This document shows, one piece after another, positions 8,562-17,077 of a stretch of DNA of 64,000 nucleotides. Under the pieces are notes generated by a model. It did no database searches, was not told the DNA's origin, and saw only the letters and a program-made list of their open reading frames with translations. The stretch comes from Bacteroidaceae bacterium. Lineage in GTDB: Bacteria; Bacteroidota; Bacteroidia; Bacteroidales; Bacteroidaceae. The stretch spans positions 62,001-126,000 of the forward strand of contig JAFTUV010000025.1 in assembly GCA_017466065.1 (NCBI GenBank). The letters run 5' to 3'. Every line of letters begins with the position of its first letter. Position 1 is the stretch's first letter. The translations under genes were made by a program, and so were the position numbers.

Positions 8562-9842
8562 ATGAAAGATAGATTGCTTGATATGCTTAATAGTTCGCCT
8601 GTGAACTTTCTGGCTGCCGATTATGCCGAGAAACGTTTGCAGGCTGCAGGGTTTGTGAAAGTCGAATTAGGCTCGCTCCCTACTCTTGAGGCCGGTAAGG
8701 GCTATTATATTACAAAGAACAATTCGGCTGTATTTGCATTCAGAGTGGGCACAGGCGGTGTTACCGATGGCTTTAAATTGATATGTGCACACACCGATTC
8801 GCCCTGTTTCCGCGTGAAGCCGGCACCCGAGATGGTGAGCGAGGGTGGCATGATACGATTGAATACCGAGGTATACGGCGGTCCTATCCTGTATACGTGG
8901 TTCGACCGTCCCTTGTCGCTTGCCGGCAGGGTGATTCTGCGTGGCGATAATCCATTGCGTCCGCAGGTGCGTCTGTTGCATATACACCGCCCGTTGCTTT
9001 TGATACCGCATTTGGCAATACATTTCAATCGTGAGGTGAATGAAGGCAACAAAATCAATCGTCAGAAAGATATGATGCCGGTGCTTGGTTTCATAAACGA
9101 ACATTTCGAGAAAGAGAATCTTTTGCTGAATATTGTGGCCCGGGAACTTGCAGTAGATACCGATGATATTCTGGACTTCGACCTGTCGCTCTATGATGCC
9201 ACACCTGCCTGCCTGTGCGGTTTAAATAATGAATTTGTGTCGAGCGGTCGTCAGGACGACCTTCTTATGGCCTTTGCCGGGCTTGAAGCAATGCTTGCAA
9301 GCAAGCCTGCTACAATGACACAGGTGCTTGCCCTGTTCGATAACGAGGAGACAGGCAATATGACAAAGCAGGGCTCTGCATCGCCAATGTTGCGTAATCT
9401 GCTCGATGCAATTATTTTGAATCGAGGCGGAAAACAGGGCGATTTATATGCTGCTGTAGAGAATTCGTTTATGGTTTCAGCGGATATGGCACATGCTTTG
9501 CATCCGAATTATGCCGATAGGCACGACCCGACAAACCATCCTGTGATGGGTGGCGGCCCTGTGATAAAGTACAATGCCAATCAAAAGTATGTGACAGATG
9601 CCGAGTCGGCTGCTGTATTCATCGAGGTGTGTCGTGCAGCAGGTGTACCATACCAGACTTTCGTAAATCGTTCCGATATTGCAGGTGGATCAACACTTGG
9701 AAATACGCTTACCACACAGCTGCCAATGCGTGGTGTGGATATGGGTAATCCGATGTGGGCGATGCACTCGGTACGAGAAACATCGGCTTTGGTCGATACC
9801 GAATACGCTATAAAGGCTTTCACAAAGTTCTATGATATTTAA
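8562..9842 (+). CDS. M18 family aminopeptidase
   Basis: Zinc aminopeptidase of 426 residues, the usual length for bacterial M18 (aspartyl-aminopeptidase-like) enzymes. Metal-ligand motifs are visible: CAHTDSP near residue 85, FDNEETG near 260, and the C-terminal WAMHSVRETS. It releases acidic or neutral N-terminal residues from peptides in the cytoplasm. It lies 26 bases after the AmgK-RapZ gene and 32 bases before the MurU-like gene, on the same strand, so the three form an operon. In this setting it could process peptides released during wall or protein turnover, although M18 enzymes are not known to be specific for muropeptides. Confidence 0.9.
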   Translation: MKDRLLDMLNSSPVNFLAADYAEKRLQAAGFVKVELGSLPTLEAGKGYYITKNNSAVFAFRVGTGGVTDGFKLICAHTDSPCFRVKPAPEMVSEGGMIRLNTEVYGGPILYTWFDRPLSLAGRVILRGDNPLRPQVRLLHIHRPLLLIPHLAIHFNREVNEGNKINRQKDMMPVLGFINEHFEKENLLLNIVARELAVDTDDILDFDLSLYDATPACLCGLNNEFVSSGRQDDLLMAFAGLEAMLASKPATMTQVLALFDNEETGNMTKQGSASPMLRNLLDAIILNRGGKQGDLYAAVENSFMVSADMAHALHPNYADRHDPTNHPVMGGGPVIKYNANQKYVTDAESAAVFIEVCRAAGVPYQTFVNRSDIAGGSTLGNTLTTQLPMRGVDMGNPMWAMHSVRETSALVDTEYAIKAFTKFYDI

Positions 9843-9874
9843 TTTTATTAACTGTTTGGCATCATAATGCAGGT

Positions 9875-10678
9875 ATGAAAGCTATGATATTTGCGGCGGG
9901 GTTGGGAACCCGTCTGAAACCTATTACAGATACCTTACCCAAGGCTTTGGTGCCTGTCTGCGGAAAACCGCTGATTGAACATGTGGCACGTAAATTGTTG
10001 GCCTCGGGCATTAACGAAGCGGTGGTCAACATCCACTATTTTGCCGACAAGATAGAGGAGTGGGCTGCGGGTGCCGATTGGATTGTTTCTTCGCCCGAGG
10101 AAATGACGTCGGGTAAGATGCTTTTCCGTTTCAGCGACGAGCGGGCAAGCCTGCTCGAAACGGGTGGTGCTGTGCTGCATGCACGTCGTTGGCTGCAAGG
10201 GTGCGGACGCTTTCTTATACATAATGTCGATATCTTGTCCAACTGTGATATCGATTGGTTTGCTTCGCAAGTGCGCGATGATGCTTTGGCAACACTGCTG
10301 GTGAGCAAGCGCGATACTAAACGTTTTCTTTTGTTTGCTCCCGATGATATGCGTCTGGTTGGGTGGCATAATACCGATACGGGTGATTATCACCTTGCAT
10401 CCCCCGATGTATCACTCGAGAACTGCAGGGCACTTGCCTTCTCGGGAATCCACATCTTGAGCGATAATGTGCTGTCGTTGATGCAACAATATGTTGAGGA
10501 ACGCGGATTACCGATAGACGAAGTGAATGGTACAAGGTTTCCAATCATGAGTTTTTATATGGCTGTTGCGGCAAAGTATCCCATCTATGGTGTTGAGGCG
10601 AGGGACCTTGATTTTATCGATGTCGGGAAATTAGATGCTTTAAAACCTGCCGAAGCGTTTCTGCAGCGTAACGCCTGA
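9875..10678 (+). CDS. MurU-like nucleotidyltransferase (MurNAc-1-P uridylyltransferase)
   Basis: 267-residue cytoplasmic nucleotidyltransferase with the diagnostic N-terminal signature AAGLGTRLKPITDTLPKALVPV (here spread over residues 6-27), a metal-binding Asp in HNVDILSNCD and a C-terminal FIDVGKLDAL. Family members include glucose-1-P thymidylyl/cytidylyl transferases and MurU. Linkage to an AmgK-like kinase makes MurU, which makes UDP-MurNAc from MurNAc-alpha-1-P and UTP and so bypasses de novo MurA/MurB synthesis, the best guess. It is the last gene of the operon, followed by a 42-base palindromic terminator. Alternative substrates such as other hexose-1-phosphates cannot be excluded. 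Confidence 0.8.
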   Translation: MKAMIFAAGLGTRLKPITDTLPKALVPVCGKPLIEHVARKLLASGINEAVVNIHYFADKIEEWAAGADWIVSSPEEMTSGKMLFRFSDERASLLETGGAVLHARRWLQGCGRFLIHNVDILSNCDIDWFASQVRDDALATLLVSKRDTKRFLLFAPDDMRLVGWHNTDTGDYHLASPDVSLENCRALAFSGIHILSDNVLSLMQQYVEERGLPIDEVNGTRFPIMSFYMAVAAKYPIYGVEARDLDFIDVGKLDALKPAEAFLQRNA

Positions 10679-10688
10679 TACGATACAT

Positions 10689-10730
10689 AAAAAAGTGGTG
10701 CTGATGAAATTTCATCAGCACCACTTTTTT
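10689..10730. terminator. Bidirectional terminator, 42-base perfect palindrome
   Basis: Perfect palindrome with half-site GTGGTGCTGATGAAA, flanked by A6 and T6, between the convergent MurU-like gene and the CBM-like protein gene. It has the form of an intrinsic terminator in both directions. Confidence 0.9.
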
Positions 10731-10742
10731 ATGGTTTCAAGA

Positions 10743-13007
10743 TTACTTTATTATAACCTTCTTACCGTTTACGATGTAGATACCGGGAGCTGTGATGGCA
10801 TCCAATCGACGTCCTGTAATGTCGTAGATTGCTTTAGCTTCGCCAATTTCACTTGTAACCTCGTTTATTGCAGTCTCGCTGTCGGCAAGAATGTATATTT
10901 TGGGCATTACAAGTGTCGAGTCACCATCGTAATCGACAGCATAGGAACCGAAGTTTCCATAATTACCCGAGAGGCTGATGTTCTTATCCTTCTCGACATT
11001 GTTGATGGTAGCTGTTCCGTCTGTTGCAATATCGATATACCAAACACCGCCAACTTCGGGAAGTGTTTCACTTACGTTGAAACTGTTGTATTCGGCTGTC
11101 ATATAAATATACTTTCCGTTGGCATCCTTTATTACATAACCGTCGTCGTATGCCTCCAATGTATATGCTTTTTCGAGCGAGCTCTCCAAAGTGTTGCCGT
11201 TTACAGCCACTTTGCGCGAAGGTATGTAACCGTAATTACCGCTCAACGATGACATTGCAAATGTATCTGCTGCAATTACAATCTTGCCGTCTTTCAAGTC
11301 TTCCCAGCTTGTTGCAAGTGTAAAGTTCTCAACCTCTTCTTCAATCACAACATTTTCGGTGAGTCCGCCATCGTTTGTCTTCAATGTGATATCGTCCACA
11401 AGGATAGATGCGCCACCGCCGTTTTTCGAGTTCATTACGATGAACGAAACCTCTGTAACAGCGTCTATAGTGAATGTGCATGTGGTTTCTGTCCACTCGG
11501 CACTGACAGGAGCGGCATCTGTAATATATATGTAATCGGTTGATGTGTTGGCAACAGCACCATTAGTTAGTTTGGCATATCCAAGGCGGAACATGCCTGT
11601 TGCGGTGTCGCCCACCTGTTTAAGGTATGCACCAAACTGATATGTACCGGGCTTCAGGGTGTAGCTCTTTGATGCAAAACGTTTGTTGCTTGATGCACCT
11701 TTTATAACAACAGCATTGCTGCCGCTGTGTGCCTCGGTCGATTGTTCGTATGAACAGTTATTTACAACTAAAGCCCAATCGTCCGGTATGCCGTTTGTCC
11801 ATGACTCTATATCAGAGTTCGAGAGAAGGTTCTCGCCTGTGATGCTATCTTCGGGTACCTCGGGTACTTCTGGCTCTTCGGGTGTCTCAATGCTGTTACA
11901 TTCAACAGCCACAGCCATGGTGTTTACATATTTGCTGCCGCTGAAACCGATGGTGTAACCTGTAACAGTAACAGTCTGCGAGTTCATACCTTCGCTTACC
12001 AACCCGGTTACAGGGTACGATATACTTCCAATAGCCGTTTCCGCTCCTTCGATAGCAACGTTGTAGTAGTTTCCGTTGATAGTGAGTGTTCCTGTGTACT
12101 GTACATATTTTATTACAGGGTCGGTGAGGTATGCATCCATGTCGGCACCTGCCATTGTAACGGGCTCTTCAGTCGCAACGGTGTCTGTTCCTGTCTTTTC
12201 AACGGTTGTTCCGCTTCCGAATTGCAGCATACCGCCATATACACTTGTTGTTCCGTTAACACTTACCACATCACCGGCTGTCATTCCGCTGTCTTTATTA
12301 AGGAACACAAGAATTTTTCCTGTGGCATCACCCAAAAGGAAACCTCTTGCGTATGTTGCAATAACGGTACCTGTCGTGATTGCACTTCCTGCACCAGCAG
12401 CAATAACTTCGGCAATGGTGCTTGTTGCTGTTGTTGTGCTGTCGGTGGGCACCTCGGGCTCTTCGGGTGTGACAGTGCTGTCACCGGCAACGGTTGTTGC
12501 AACCAACGTATAATCGTCGATAATGAAGGACTGGCCACCACCATTTTTGTTGTTCATTACAATTAAAGCAAGCTCGGTTTCCTGGCTCAATGTGAAATCG
12601 AACGAAACTTCGGTCCACTCGGCCGGGGCGGCAGCAGCAAGTTCATCGCTGTATACAAATGTTTTTGTATTTCCCTCTTCAATGGTTACATATCCCAAAC
12701 GATACATACCGGCCTCTTCGCCATTCATTTTTACATAGGCACTTGCCTTGTATGTTCCGGCTGCAAGTGTGTAGCTTTTCGATGCAAAACGTTTGTTGCT
12801 CGACGCACCTTTTACAATTACAGCACTTGCATCGCCATGTGCATCGGTGGTTTGCTCGATGGTTGCAGTTGATGTGTCAAGTGTTGCCCAATCTACAGGC
12901 AAGCCATCAGCCCATGCTCCGAAATCAGAGTTCGAGAGCAGATTGTCGGCTGTTGCGTATGTTACCATACTCAACAGGCACAGAAGTGAAAGTAAAGATT
13001 TTTTCAT
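10743..13007 (-). CDS. Secreted protein with two CBM-like domains and a sorting-type tail
   Basis: 754 residues. An N-terminal signal peptide (MKKSLLSLLCLLSMVTYATA) precedes a jelly-roll, CBM4/9-like domain (~22-170), an acidic Pro/Glu/Val linker, an OB-like beta domain (~195-370), a second linker, a second copy of the jelly-roll domain (~390-550), a beta-rich domain and a C-terminal tail ending PGIYIVNGKKVIIK. The two jelly-roll copies share the exact stretch VIKGASSNKRFASKSYTL less its first-residue context, showing recent internal duplication. No catalytic domain is visible, so it is probably a surface or secreted glycan- or protein-binding protein. The tail is the kind seen on many secreted Prevotella/Bacteroidales proteins and recurs on the GH20 remnant in this window. 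Single gene with a good promoter. Confidence 0.75.
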   Translation of the reverse strand: MKKSLLSLLCLLSMVTYATADNLLSNSDFGAWADGLPVDWATLDTSTATIEQTTDAHGDASAVIVKGASSNKRFASKSYTLAAGTYKASAYVKMNGEEAGMYRLGYVTIEEGNTKTFVYSDELAAAAPAEWTEVSFDFTLSQETELALIVMNNKNGGGQSFIIDDYTLVATTVAGDSTVTPEEPEVPTDSTTTATSTIAEVIAAGAGSAITTGTVIATYARGFLLGDATGKILVFLNKDSGMTAGDVVSVNGTTSVYGGMLQFGSGTTVEKTGTDTVATEEPVTMAGADMDAYLTDPVIKYVQYTGTLTINGNYYNVAIEGAETAIGSISYPVTGLVSEGMNSQTVTVTGYTIGFSGSKYVNTMAVAVECNSIETPEEPEVPEVPEDSITGENLLSNSDIESWTNGIPDDWALVVNNCSYEQSTEAHSGSNAVVIKGASSNKRFASKSYTLKPGTYQFGAYLKQVGDTATGMFRLGYAKLTNGAVANTSTDYIYITDAAPVSAEWTETTCTFTIDAVTEVSFIVMNSKNGGGASILVDDITLKTNDGGLTENVVIEEEVENFTLATSWEDLKDGKIVIAADTFAMSSLSGNYGYIPSRKVAVNGNTLESSLEKAYTLEAYDDGYVIKDANGKYIYMTAEYNSFNVSETLPEVGGVWYIDIATDGTATINNVEKDKNISLSGNYGNFGSYAVDYDGDSTLVMPKIYILADSETAINEVTSEIGEAKAIYDITGRRLDAITAPGIYIVNGKKVIIK

Positions 13008-13064
13008 TGTTAAATAATTATTGATTGATGTTTAATGTGTTTTTCCTGCTTTTGCAAACTCATG

Positions 13065-13097
13065 CAAAAATAGTGATAATTTGTTTATATTTACAAT
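13065..13097 (-). promoter_or_regulatory. Promoter of the CBM-like secreted protein gene
   Basis: On the minus strand ATTG (complement of 13094-13097) and TATTTTTG (complement of 13065-13072) are 21 bases apart, within the Bacteroidetes consensus. The start would lie near 13058, about 50 bases from the ATG. Confidence 0.6.
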
Positions 13098-13149
13098 GAA
13101 GAGGTTTTAAATTTCTAATAAAATAATTTCTTATAAAAAAGCCGTCAAA

Positions 13150-13181
13150 TTTGCAAGATAAAAATATTAGTGCTATCTTTG
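13150..13181 (+). promoter_or_regulatory. Promoter of the SRP RNA gene
   Basis: TTTG (13150-13153), exactly 20 bases, then TATCTTTG (13174-13181): a full match to the Bacteroidetes TTTG-(19-21)-TAnnTTTG consensus. Transcription should begin near 13189. Confidence 0.8.
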
Positions 13182-13188
13182 CAACACA

Positions 13189-13349
13189 TTTGAGGGTAAT
13201 ACATTTTATTACAGAGATACGGGTAAGTCCTGTACGGCCAGCTCCTGATGAATCCTCCAGGGCTTGACCGCAGCAAAGGTAGTTGGTTGTAGCGGCGCGA
13301 TGTAGGTAGCTTACCCACCCATAACGGATGCAACTGCATCCGTTTTTTT
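13189..13349 (+). ncRNA. ffs: Small SRP RNA (4.5S-like)
   Basis: Non-coding transcript between a consensus promoter and an intrinsic terminator. The ends GGGTAAG (13221-13227) and CTTACCC (13310-13316) pair, enclosing a rod-like fold. The apical part has the SRP symmetric-loop pattern CCAGG on the 5' side with CGCAGCAAAGG on the 3' side (13256-13279), and the 3' part GCGATGTAGGTAGC resembles the GGGATGTAGCTGGC of E. coli 4.5S RNA. Its role is to bind Ffh and target membrane proteins co-translationally. The apical loop is not the usual GGAA tetraloop. The short open frame on the opposite strand is spurious. Confidence 0.72.
13324..13349 (+). terminator. SRP RNA terminator
   Basis: Stem ACGGATGCA / TGCATCCGT with a two-base loop followed by T7: a canonical intrinsic terminator. 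Confidence 0.9.
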
Positions 13350-13354
13350 GTCCG

Positions 13355-14101
13355 TTATAGATTATACCCTATGCCGAAGTTGAAATATATTGGATACATC
13401 GAAAATGTAATAGTCTTGAAACTATCTTTCATTGTGTCGTTCAATCCCCAGGCGAGGTCGGCAAAGAGTTTAAGTGATTTTGTGATTCTGTAATCGGCAC
13501 CGGCCTGCAAGCCCCAATTGAGTTTGCGCATCTCGTCAGAAAAATCATAGGTACCTTTGGTCTTGCTGTCGAAGACTACTTTGTCGCCTGTGGGGTCATC
13601 TTTGCGAAGATATCCGTTGTTCACATATCCGCTCATTTCTCCATCGAGCAGGTATGATAGAAATACACCGGCTTTAATATTTATCTTTTCACTTGCCCGG
13701 TAGGTGCATAGCAATGGAAGCGTCAGATGGTAGCCTGTGGCTTTGGTCTTTACATTGCCTGTCCAATTTCCTTTCAGTTTGTTTCCGTTCTCAACAATTT
13801 CGGTTCTATAGTTCTTTACCCGGGCTTTGGTGCTCATTCCTTTTTTCTCGAGTTTTATACCGCTTGTTATTCCCCATCTTTTGTTAAGGTGGTGTGTGAT
13901 GTCGGCTCCTATGCTTGGTGCAAATGTGGGTGAATATGATTTTATTTCGCGTATTTCCACAGGTAGCGGCAGTGGGGAATTACCCCCAATGTTCAGCCCT
14001 ATTTTAATATCATATTCCCATTTTGCCTGTTGTTTCTTCTGTGCATACACGGATGTCATGGTTGTTGCAAGTAGAAGTATTATAATGTATCGGTTCATCA
14101 T
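13355..14101 (-). CDS. Outer-membrane beta-barrel protein, PorT-like
   Basis: 248 residues with a cleavable signal peptide (MMNRYIIILLLATTMTSVYA) and then alternating amphipathic strands typical of the 8-strand outer-membrane beta-barrel family common in Bacteroidetes: IGLNIGGNSP, WGITSGIKLEKKG, GYHLTLPLLCTYR, NIKAGVFLSYLLDG, NWGLQAGADYRI, KLFADLAWGLND, and a terminal strand YFNFGIGYNL ending in an aromatic-rich beta signal. These proteins sit in the outer membrane; function is unknown. Its 3' end lies just beyond the convergent SRP RNA terminator. The PCMD lipoprotein gene is upstream on the same strand, with a 43-base gap that would allow co-transcription. Confidence 0.8.
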   Translation of the reverse strand: MMNRYIIILLLATTMTSVYAQKKQQAKWEYDIKIGLNIGGNSPLPLPVEIREIKSYSPTFAPSIGADITHHLNKRWGITSGIKLEKKGMSTKARVKNYRTEIVENGNKLKGNWTGNVKTKATGYHLTLPLLCTYRASEKINIKAGVFLSYLLDGEMSGYVNNGYLRKDDPTGDKVVFDSKTKGTYDFSDEMRKLNWGLQAGADYRITKSLKLFADLAWGLNDTMKDSFKTITFSMYPIYFNFGIGYNL

Positions 14102-14144
14102 CTGAAGAGTTTTTTGAAGTTTGTATTTTCGTTTTTATGTTTTT

Positions 14145-15263
14145 TCAGAAGTGTATTTCAACTTCATCTATTAAAAGTATACTGCCGGGAGCTCCTTTGA
14201 ATTCGTCGCCACCGTTACTCGACGAGAATACCACGCTTATCAGGTAGTTTCCTTTTGCGAGTTTGTCGTTATCAATCTCTTTGTTGTAGATGAACGGAAT
14301 ATCGAATTGCTGCCATTCGCTACTCTCGGCAATATCATTTTGGTTTATTTGTGCCATTGCTACCATTGCCGGGTGATTTAGTCCTTGTGCCGGTGCGTGT
14401 CCGTCGAGGTAGGGATGTTCTTCGCTCTTCTCGAAGAACATTGCGTATATGCTGCATTGGTCTTTTTGTGTGGTGTATTTGCCATCGTCGTAATATTCTT
14501 CTCCGGGCAGATATTTAAAGTAGCCTGTAAGACGCAACGGCTTTTGATTGAATGGAACCCCGAATCGGGTGGCGTTGAGCGAGTTTGTTACTGCTACGGG
14601 CAGGTGAAAAATACCCATGAAAAGATTACCGGCTGCTATAGGTTTGCCCACTCTTGCTCCCCATTCGCCTGTTAGTTTGGTTTGCAGTTTAAGACAATTT
14701 CCGGCATAGCCTTCGTTGCTTATGCATGTGGGATAGTCGTCGGGTGAGGTGATTCCTTGCAGTTGTGCGGCTATTGCAAAGCCTGCGTTGCCGCTGGCCC
14801 ACTCGAATTGTGTCCCGTTGTCGCTTGTTTCATATATTGTATAATAGTTACCTTGCAGTGTGGCATTCTCGAACGAGAATTTTGAAGGTATTTCTTTGGG
14901 GTAGTGAATGTTTACAGTGTAGGTGCGATGCCATTTACCGCTTTCCGAGGTGACGGTATATTCAACCGGTGTAACAAAGTTCTGTACACTGCCGTTTGTC
15001 GGTTCTATTGTGGCACCTTCGGTAAGTTCAAATATAGGGGCAAGTGCTGTGAGGTCGGTACCGAATGCCACCTCAATATCAAGCAGATATGTGTTACTCT
15101 CGCTGTCGATACTTCTATAATAGTCTATTTCTTTATCGGTGAGAATTTCAGCGGGCAGTGTACATTTAATAATATCGGCCTCGGCGTTTGGTGCTTCTTC
15201 TCTTATGCATGCTGTATTTATCAGCGCAGTTGCAATAATGGCTATGTTTATAATTTTTTTCAT
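14145..15263 (-). CDS. PCMD-domain surface lipoprotein
   Basis: 372 residues. The N-terminus MKKIINIAIIATALINTAC is a lipoprotein signal, so Cys19 would be lipidated. Residues ~25-125 form a beta-sandwich domain of the DUF5018/BT1062-like sort (IKCTLPAEILTD, ending YTVTSESGKWHRTYTVNIHYP). The rest is a PCMD domain, named as a putative carbohydrate-metabolism domain: a jelly-roll with FSFENATL at its start and ILLIDEVEIHF at its end. Such proteins are anchored in the outer membrane and thought to bind glycans; none is well characterised. It probably shares a transcript with the beta-barrel gene downstream. Confidence 0.8.
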   Translation of the reverse strand: MKKIINIAIIATALINTACIREEAPNAEADIIKCTLPAEILTDKEIDYYRSIDSESNTYLLDIEVAFGTDLTALAPIFELTEGATIEPTNGSVQNFVTPVEYTVTSESGKWHRTYTVNIHYPKEIPSKFSFENATLQGNYYTIYETSDNGTQFEWASGNAGFAIAAQLQGITSPDDYPTCISNEGYAGNCLKLQTKLTGEWGARVGKPIAAGNLFMGIFHLPVAVTNSLNATRFGVPFNQKPLRLTGYFKYLPGEEYYDDGKYTTQKDQCSIYAMFFEKSEEHPYLDGHAPAQGLNHPAMVAMAQINQNDIAESSEWQQFDIPFIYNKEIDNDKLAKGNYLISVVFSSSNGGDEFKGAPGSILLIDEVEIHF

Positions 15264-15424
15264 ATAAATGAAACGTTATAAATAGGTTAAGTAGCTGCCG
15301 GATTATTTTATTATGAACAATTAAAGCAGCATTTATTAATATTTACTTTTCTGCACACGAAAGTACAAAAAAAGTGCACAGTTTGATAATATTTACTGTA
15401 CACTTTTTACATTGTTAATTATTA

Positions 15425-16051
15425 TTACTTATTTATTAACACCTTTTTACCGTTTACGATATATATTTCGGGGTGTGATATGTATTTAAGGTGTCGGCCT
15501 TGCAAGTCGTATATGCGTTCCTCTTTGTTGCTTATCACTTCGTTTATCCCGGTTTCATTGTTCTTGTAGATGATGACAATGTCGATATTCTTCGATGCAA
15601 TATTTGCTCCTTTGTTGCCACCTGTAAGTTCTTTGAATGAATATCCTTCGTAGGTTGGAATGTTGAGTATGTATGTTTCGCCGGCTTGTATATATGTGTC
15701 GAATGAGCCGAGTTTGTTGCCCTCTTCATCCACACATGTGTAGCCTTCGTCTCCAATAAGTTCACTACCTGTATAAAGTGACATTTTTATTAATGCTTTT
15801 TCACTTTCGGGCACAACCGTAATAGTATATCCGGTTACTTTTTGCAAATGAGCTGCAAATTTTTCGGTCTCAATGCCTATGCTGTCGGGTAGGCCGGCAT
15901 GTGAAATTTCAAAATTCTGCGGAAGAATAAGTTTTCCTTCTCCTATGGTCATTTTATATGGCACAGGTGTAAGGTTTACACTATTTTCGGCTATAACAGG
16001 CATTGAAAAAGATAGCAATGCTAAAAGTAAAACGAAAGCATTTTTTTTATA
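15425..16051 (-). pseudogene. Decayed GH20 beta-N-acetylhexosaminidase (catalytic domain deleted, start lost)
   Basis: The frame encodes a signal peptide-like KKNAFVLLLALLSFSMPVIA, then a clear GH20 N-terminal domain (NLTPVPYKMTIGEGKLILP through IGDEGYT, about 100 residues). Directly after that comes a C-terminal module (AGETYILNIPTYEGYSF) and a tail ending YIVNGKKVLINK. The ~350-residue TIM-barrel catalytic domain that should follow GDEGYT is missing with the frame kept, which suggests an internal deletion. The codon before the KKN of the signal peptide is TAT (16049-16051) where ATG is expected. The only ATG nearby (16039-16041) is out of frame and the first in-frame TTG (16016-16018) would cut the signal peptide. 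So it should make no enzyme and perhaps no protein. Confidence 0.68.
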
Positions 16052-16178
16052 TAATATGTTGTTTTTGCAAAAATATTTAAATAATAAAATTTTTATCCTT
16101 TTTTTTCGATAATTCTATGCGGTAAATATATAGTTTACTTTAAATATGTTAATGAACAGCGGTTTGCGATTAGTTAAA

Positions 16179-16222
16179 AAATATAAATGCCATTTGTTTT
16201 AAAACAAATGGCATTTATATTT
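16179..16222. terminator. Perfect-palindrome terminator
   Basis: 44-base perfect palindrome (half-site ATAAATGCCATTTGTTTT) downstream of the TRIC channel gene and upstream of the GH20 remnant; works as a terminator for the minus-strand channel gene. Confidence 0.75.
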
Positions 16223-16239
16223 AAAACACAGTTATTATC

Positions 16240-16893
16240 TTAGGATTCTCCTTTCAGTATTGGCAGGCAGATGTGGTATTTTACAGCCAGCACACGTGCA
16301 AGGAATACGCACATGCCACATACTGTATGTGTGATAACCTGCTCCACTCCCAGCCACATGCAAATGCCGAATGCAATACCGCCAATCACACATGCCATAG
16401 CATATATCTCTTTCCTGAATATCAGTGGAATTTCGTTAATGAAAACATCACGTATCACACCGCCTGCAGCACCGGTCATTGTACCCATGATTATTGCAAC
16501 CCACAATGGATATCCGCAGTCGAGTGTCTTCTGCATTCCTACAACGGTGAAGAGTGCAAGGCCTATGGTGTCGAATATGAAGAATGTATTATGCAGTCGG
16601 ATAAGATATTTGCTGAACATTATTACACACAGAAGTGCTAATCCCGAACAGATAAGATATATCGAATCGGTCATCCAAAACGGTGTAACATCGAGCATCA
16701 TGTCACGGAAAGTTCCGCCACCGACAGCAGTGGCAACACCTACAACATACGCACCAAACCAATCGAACTTCTTTGCCGATGCCAAACGTATACCGCTTAT
16801 TGCAAAAGCAAATGTTCCTATAAATTCAATAATTTGAACAAACGAGGGCATGTTGATCCCAAAATTTTCCAAAAAATCCGATATAAAAGACAT
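16240..16893 (-). CDS. TRIC-type cation channel / YicG family membrane protein
   Basis: 217 residues forming seven hydrophobic segments arranged as two repeats, each carrying the family's glycine-rich motif: GTFAFAISGIRLASAKKFDW with VGGGTFRDMML in the first repeat, and GTMTGAAGGVIRDVFI in the second. These GGxxRD motifs mark the UPF0126/TRIC family, prokaryotic relatives of trimeric intracellular cation channels, which conduct K+ in reconstituted systems. It is an inner-membrane protein. It is monocistronic with its own palindromic terminator. The length is normal (about 205-220). Confidence 0.88.
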   Translation of the reverse strand: MSFISDFLENFGINMPSFVQIIEFIGTFAFAISGIRLASAKKFDWFGAYVVGVATAVGGGTFRDMMLDVTPFWMTDSIYLICSGLALLCVIMFSKYLIRLHNTFFIFDTIGLALFTVVGMQKTLDCGYPLWVAIIMGTMTGAAGGVIRDVFINEIPLIFRKEIYAMACVIGGIAFGICMWLGVEQVITHTVCGMCVFLARVLAVKYHICLPILKGES

Positions 16894-17015
16894 AATCCTA
16901 TGCTATATTTTAAAAACCACGCGAAGATACTCATAAATTCATAAGTTTGTTATAAGTTGTGAAGATTTCTTTCCTTGTCTGCTAAATTCAAATACTTATT
17001 ATATCGTTGAGCCTT

Positions 17016-17063
17016 TATAAATCAGAAACAGGTGGCAAATCTGCCACCTGTTTCTGATTTATA
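17016..17063. terminator. Terminator of the transglutaminase-like lipoprotein gene
   Basis: 22-base stem (inner part CAGAAACAGGTGGCA) around an AATC loop, immediately past the minus-strand stop codon. Confidence 0.8.
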
Positions 17064-17077
17064 GTAGTTTCTTCTGT

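Noticed and set aside
11683..12738. Long antisense frames in the CBM-like gene
   Set aside because: They mirror the repeats of a gene with a signal peptide, promoter and tail on the other strand.
13145..13339. 64-codon frame opposite the SRP RNA
   Set aside because: Overlaps a promoter and structured RNA; composition not protein-like.
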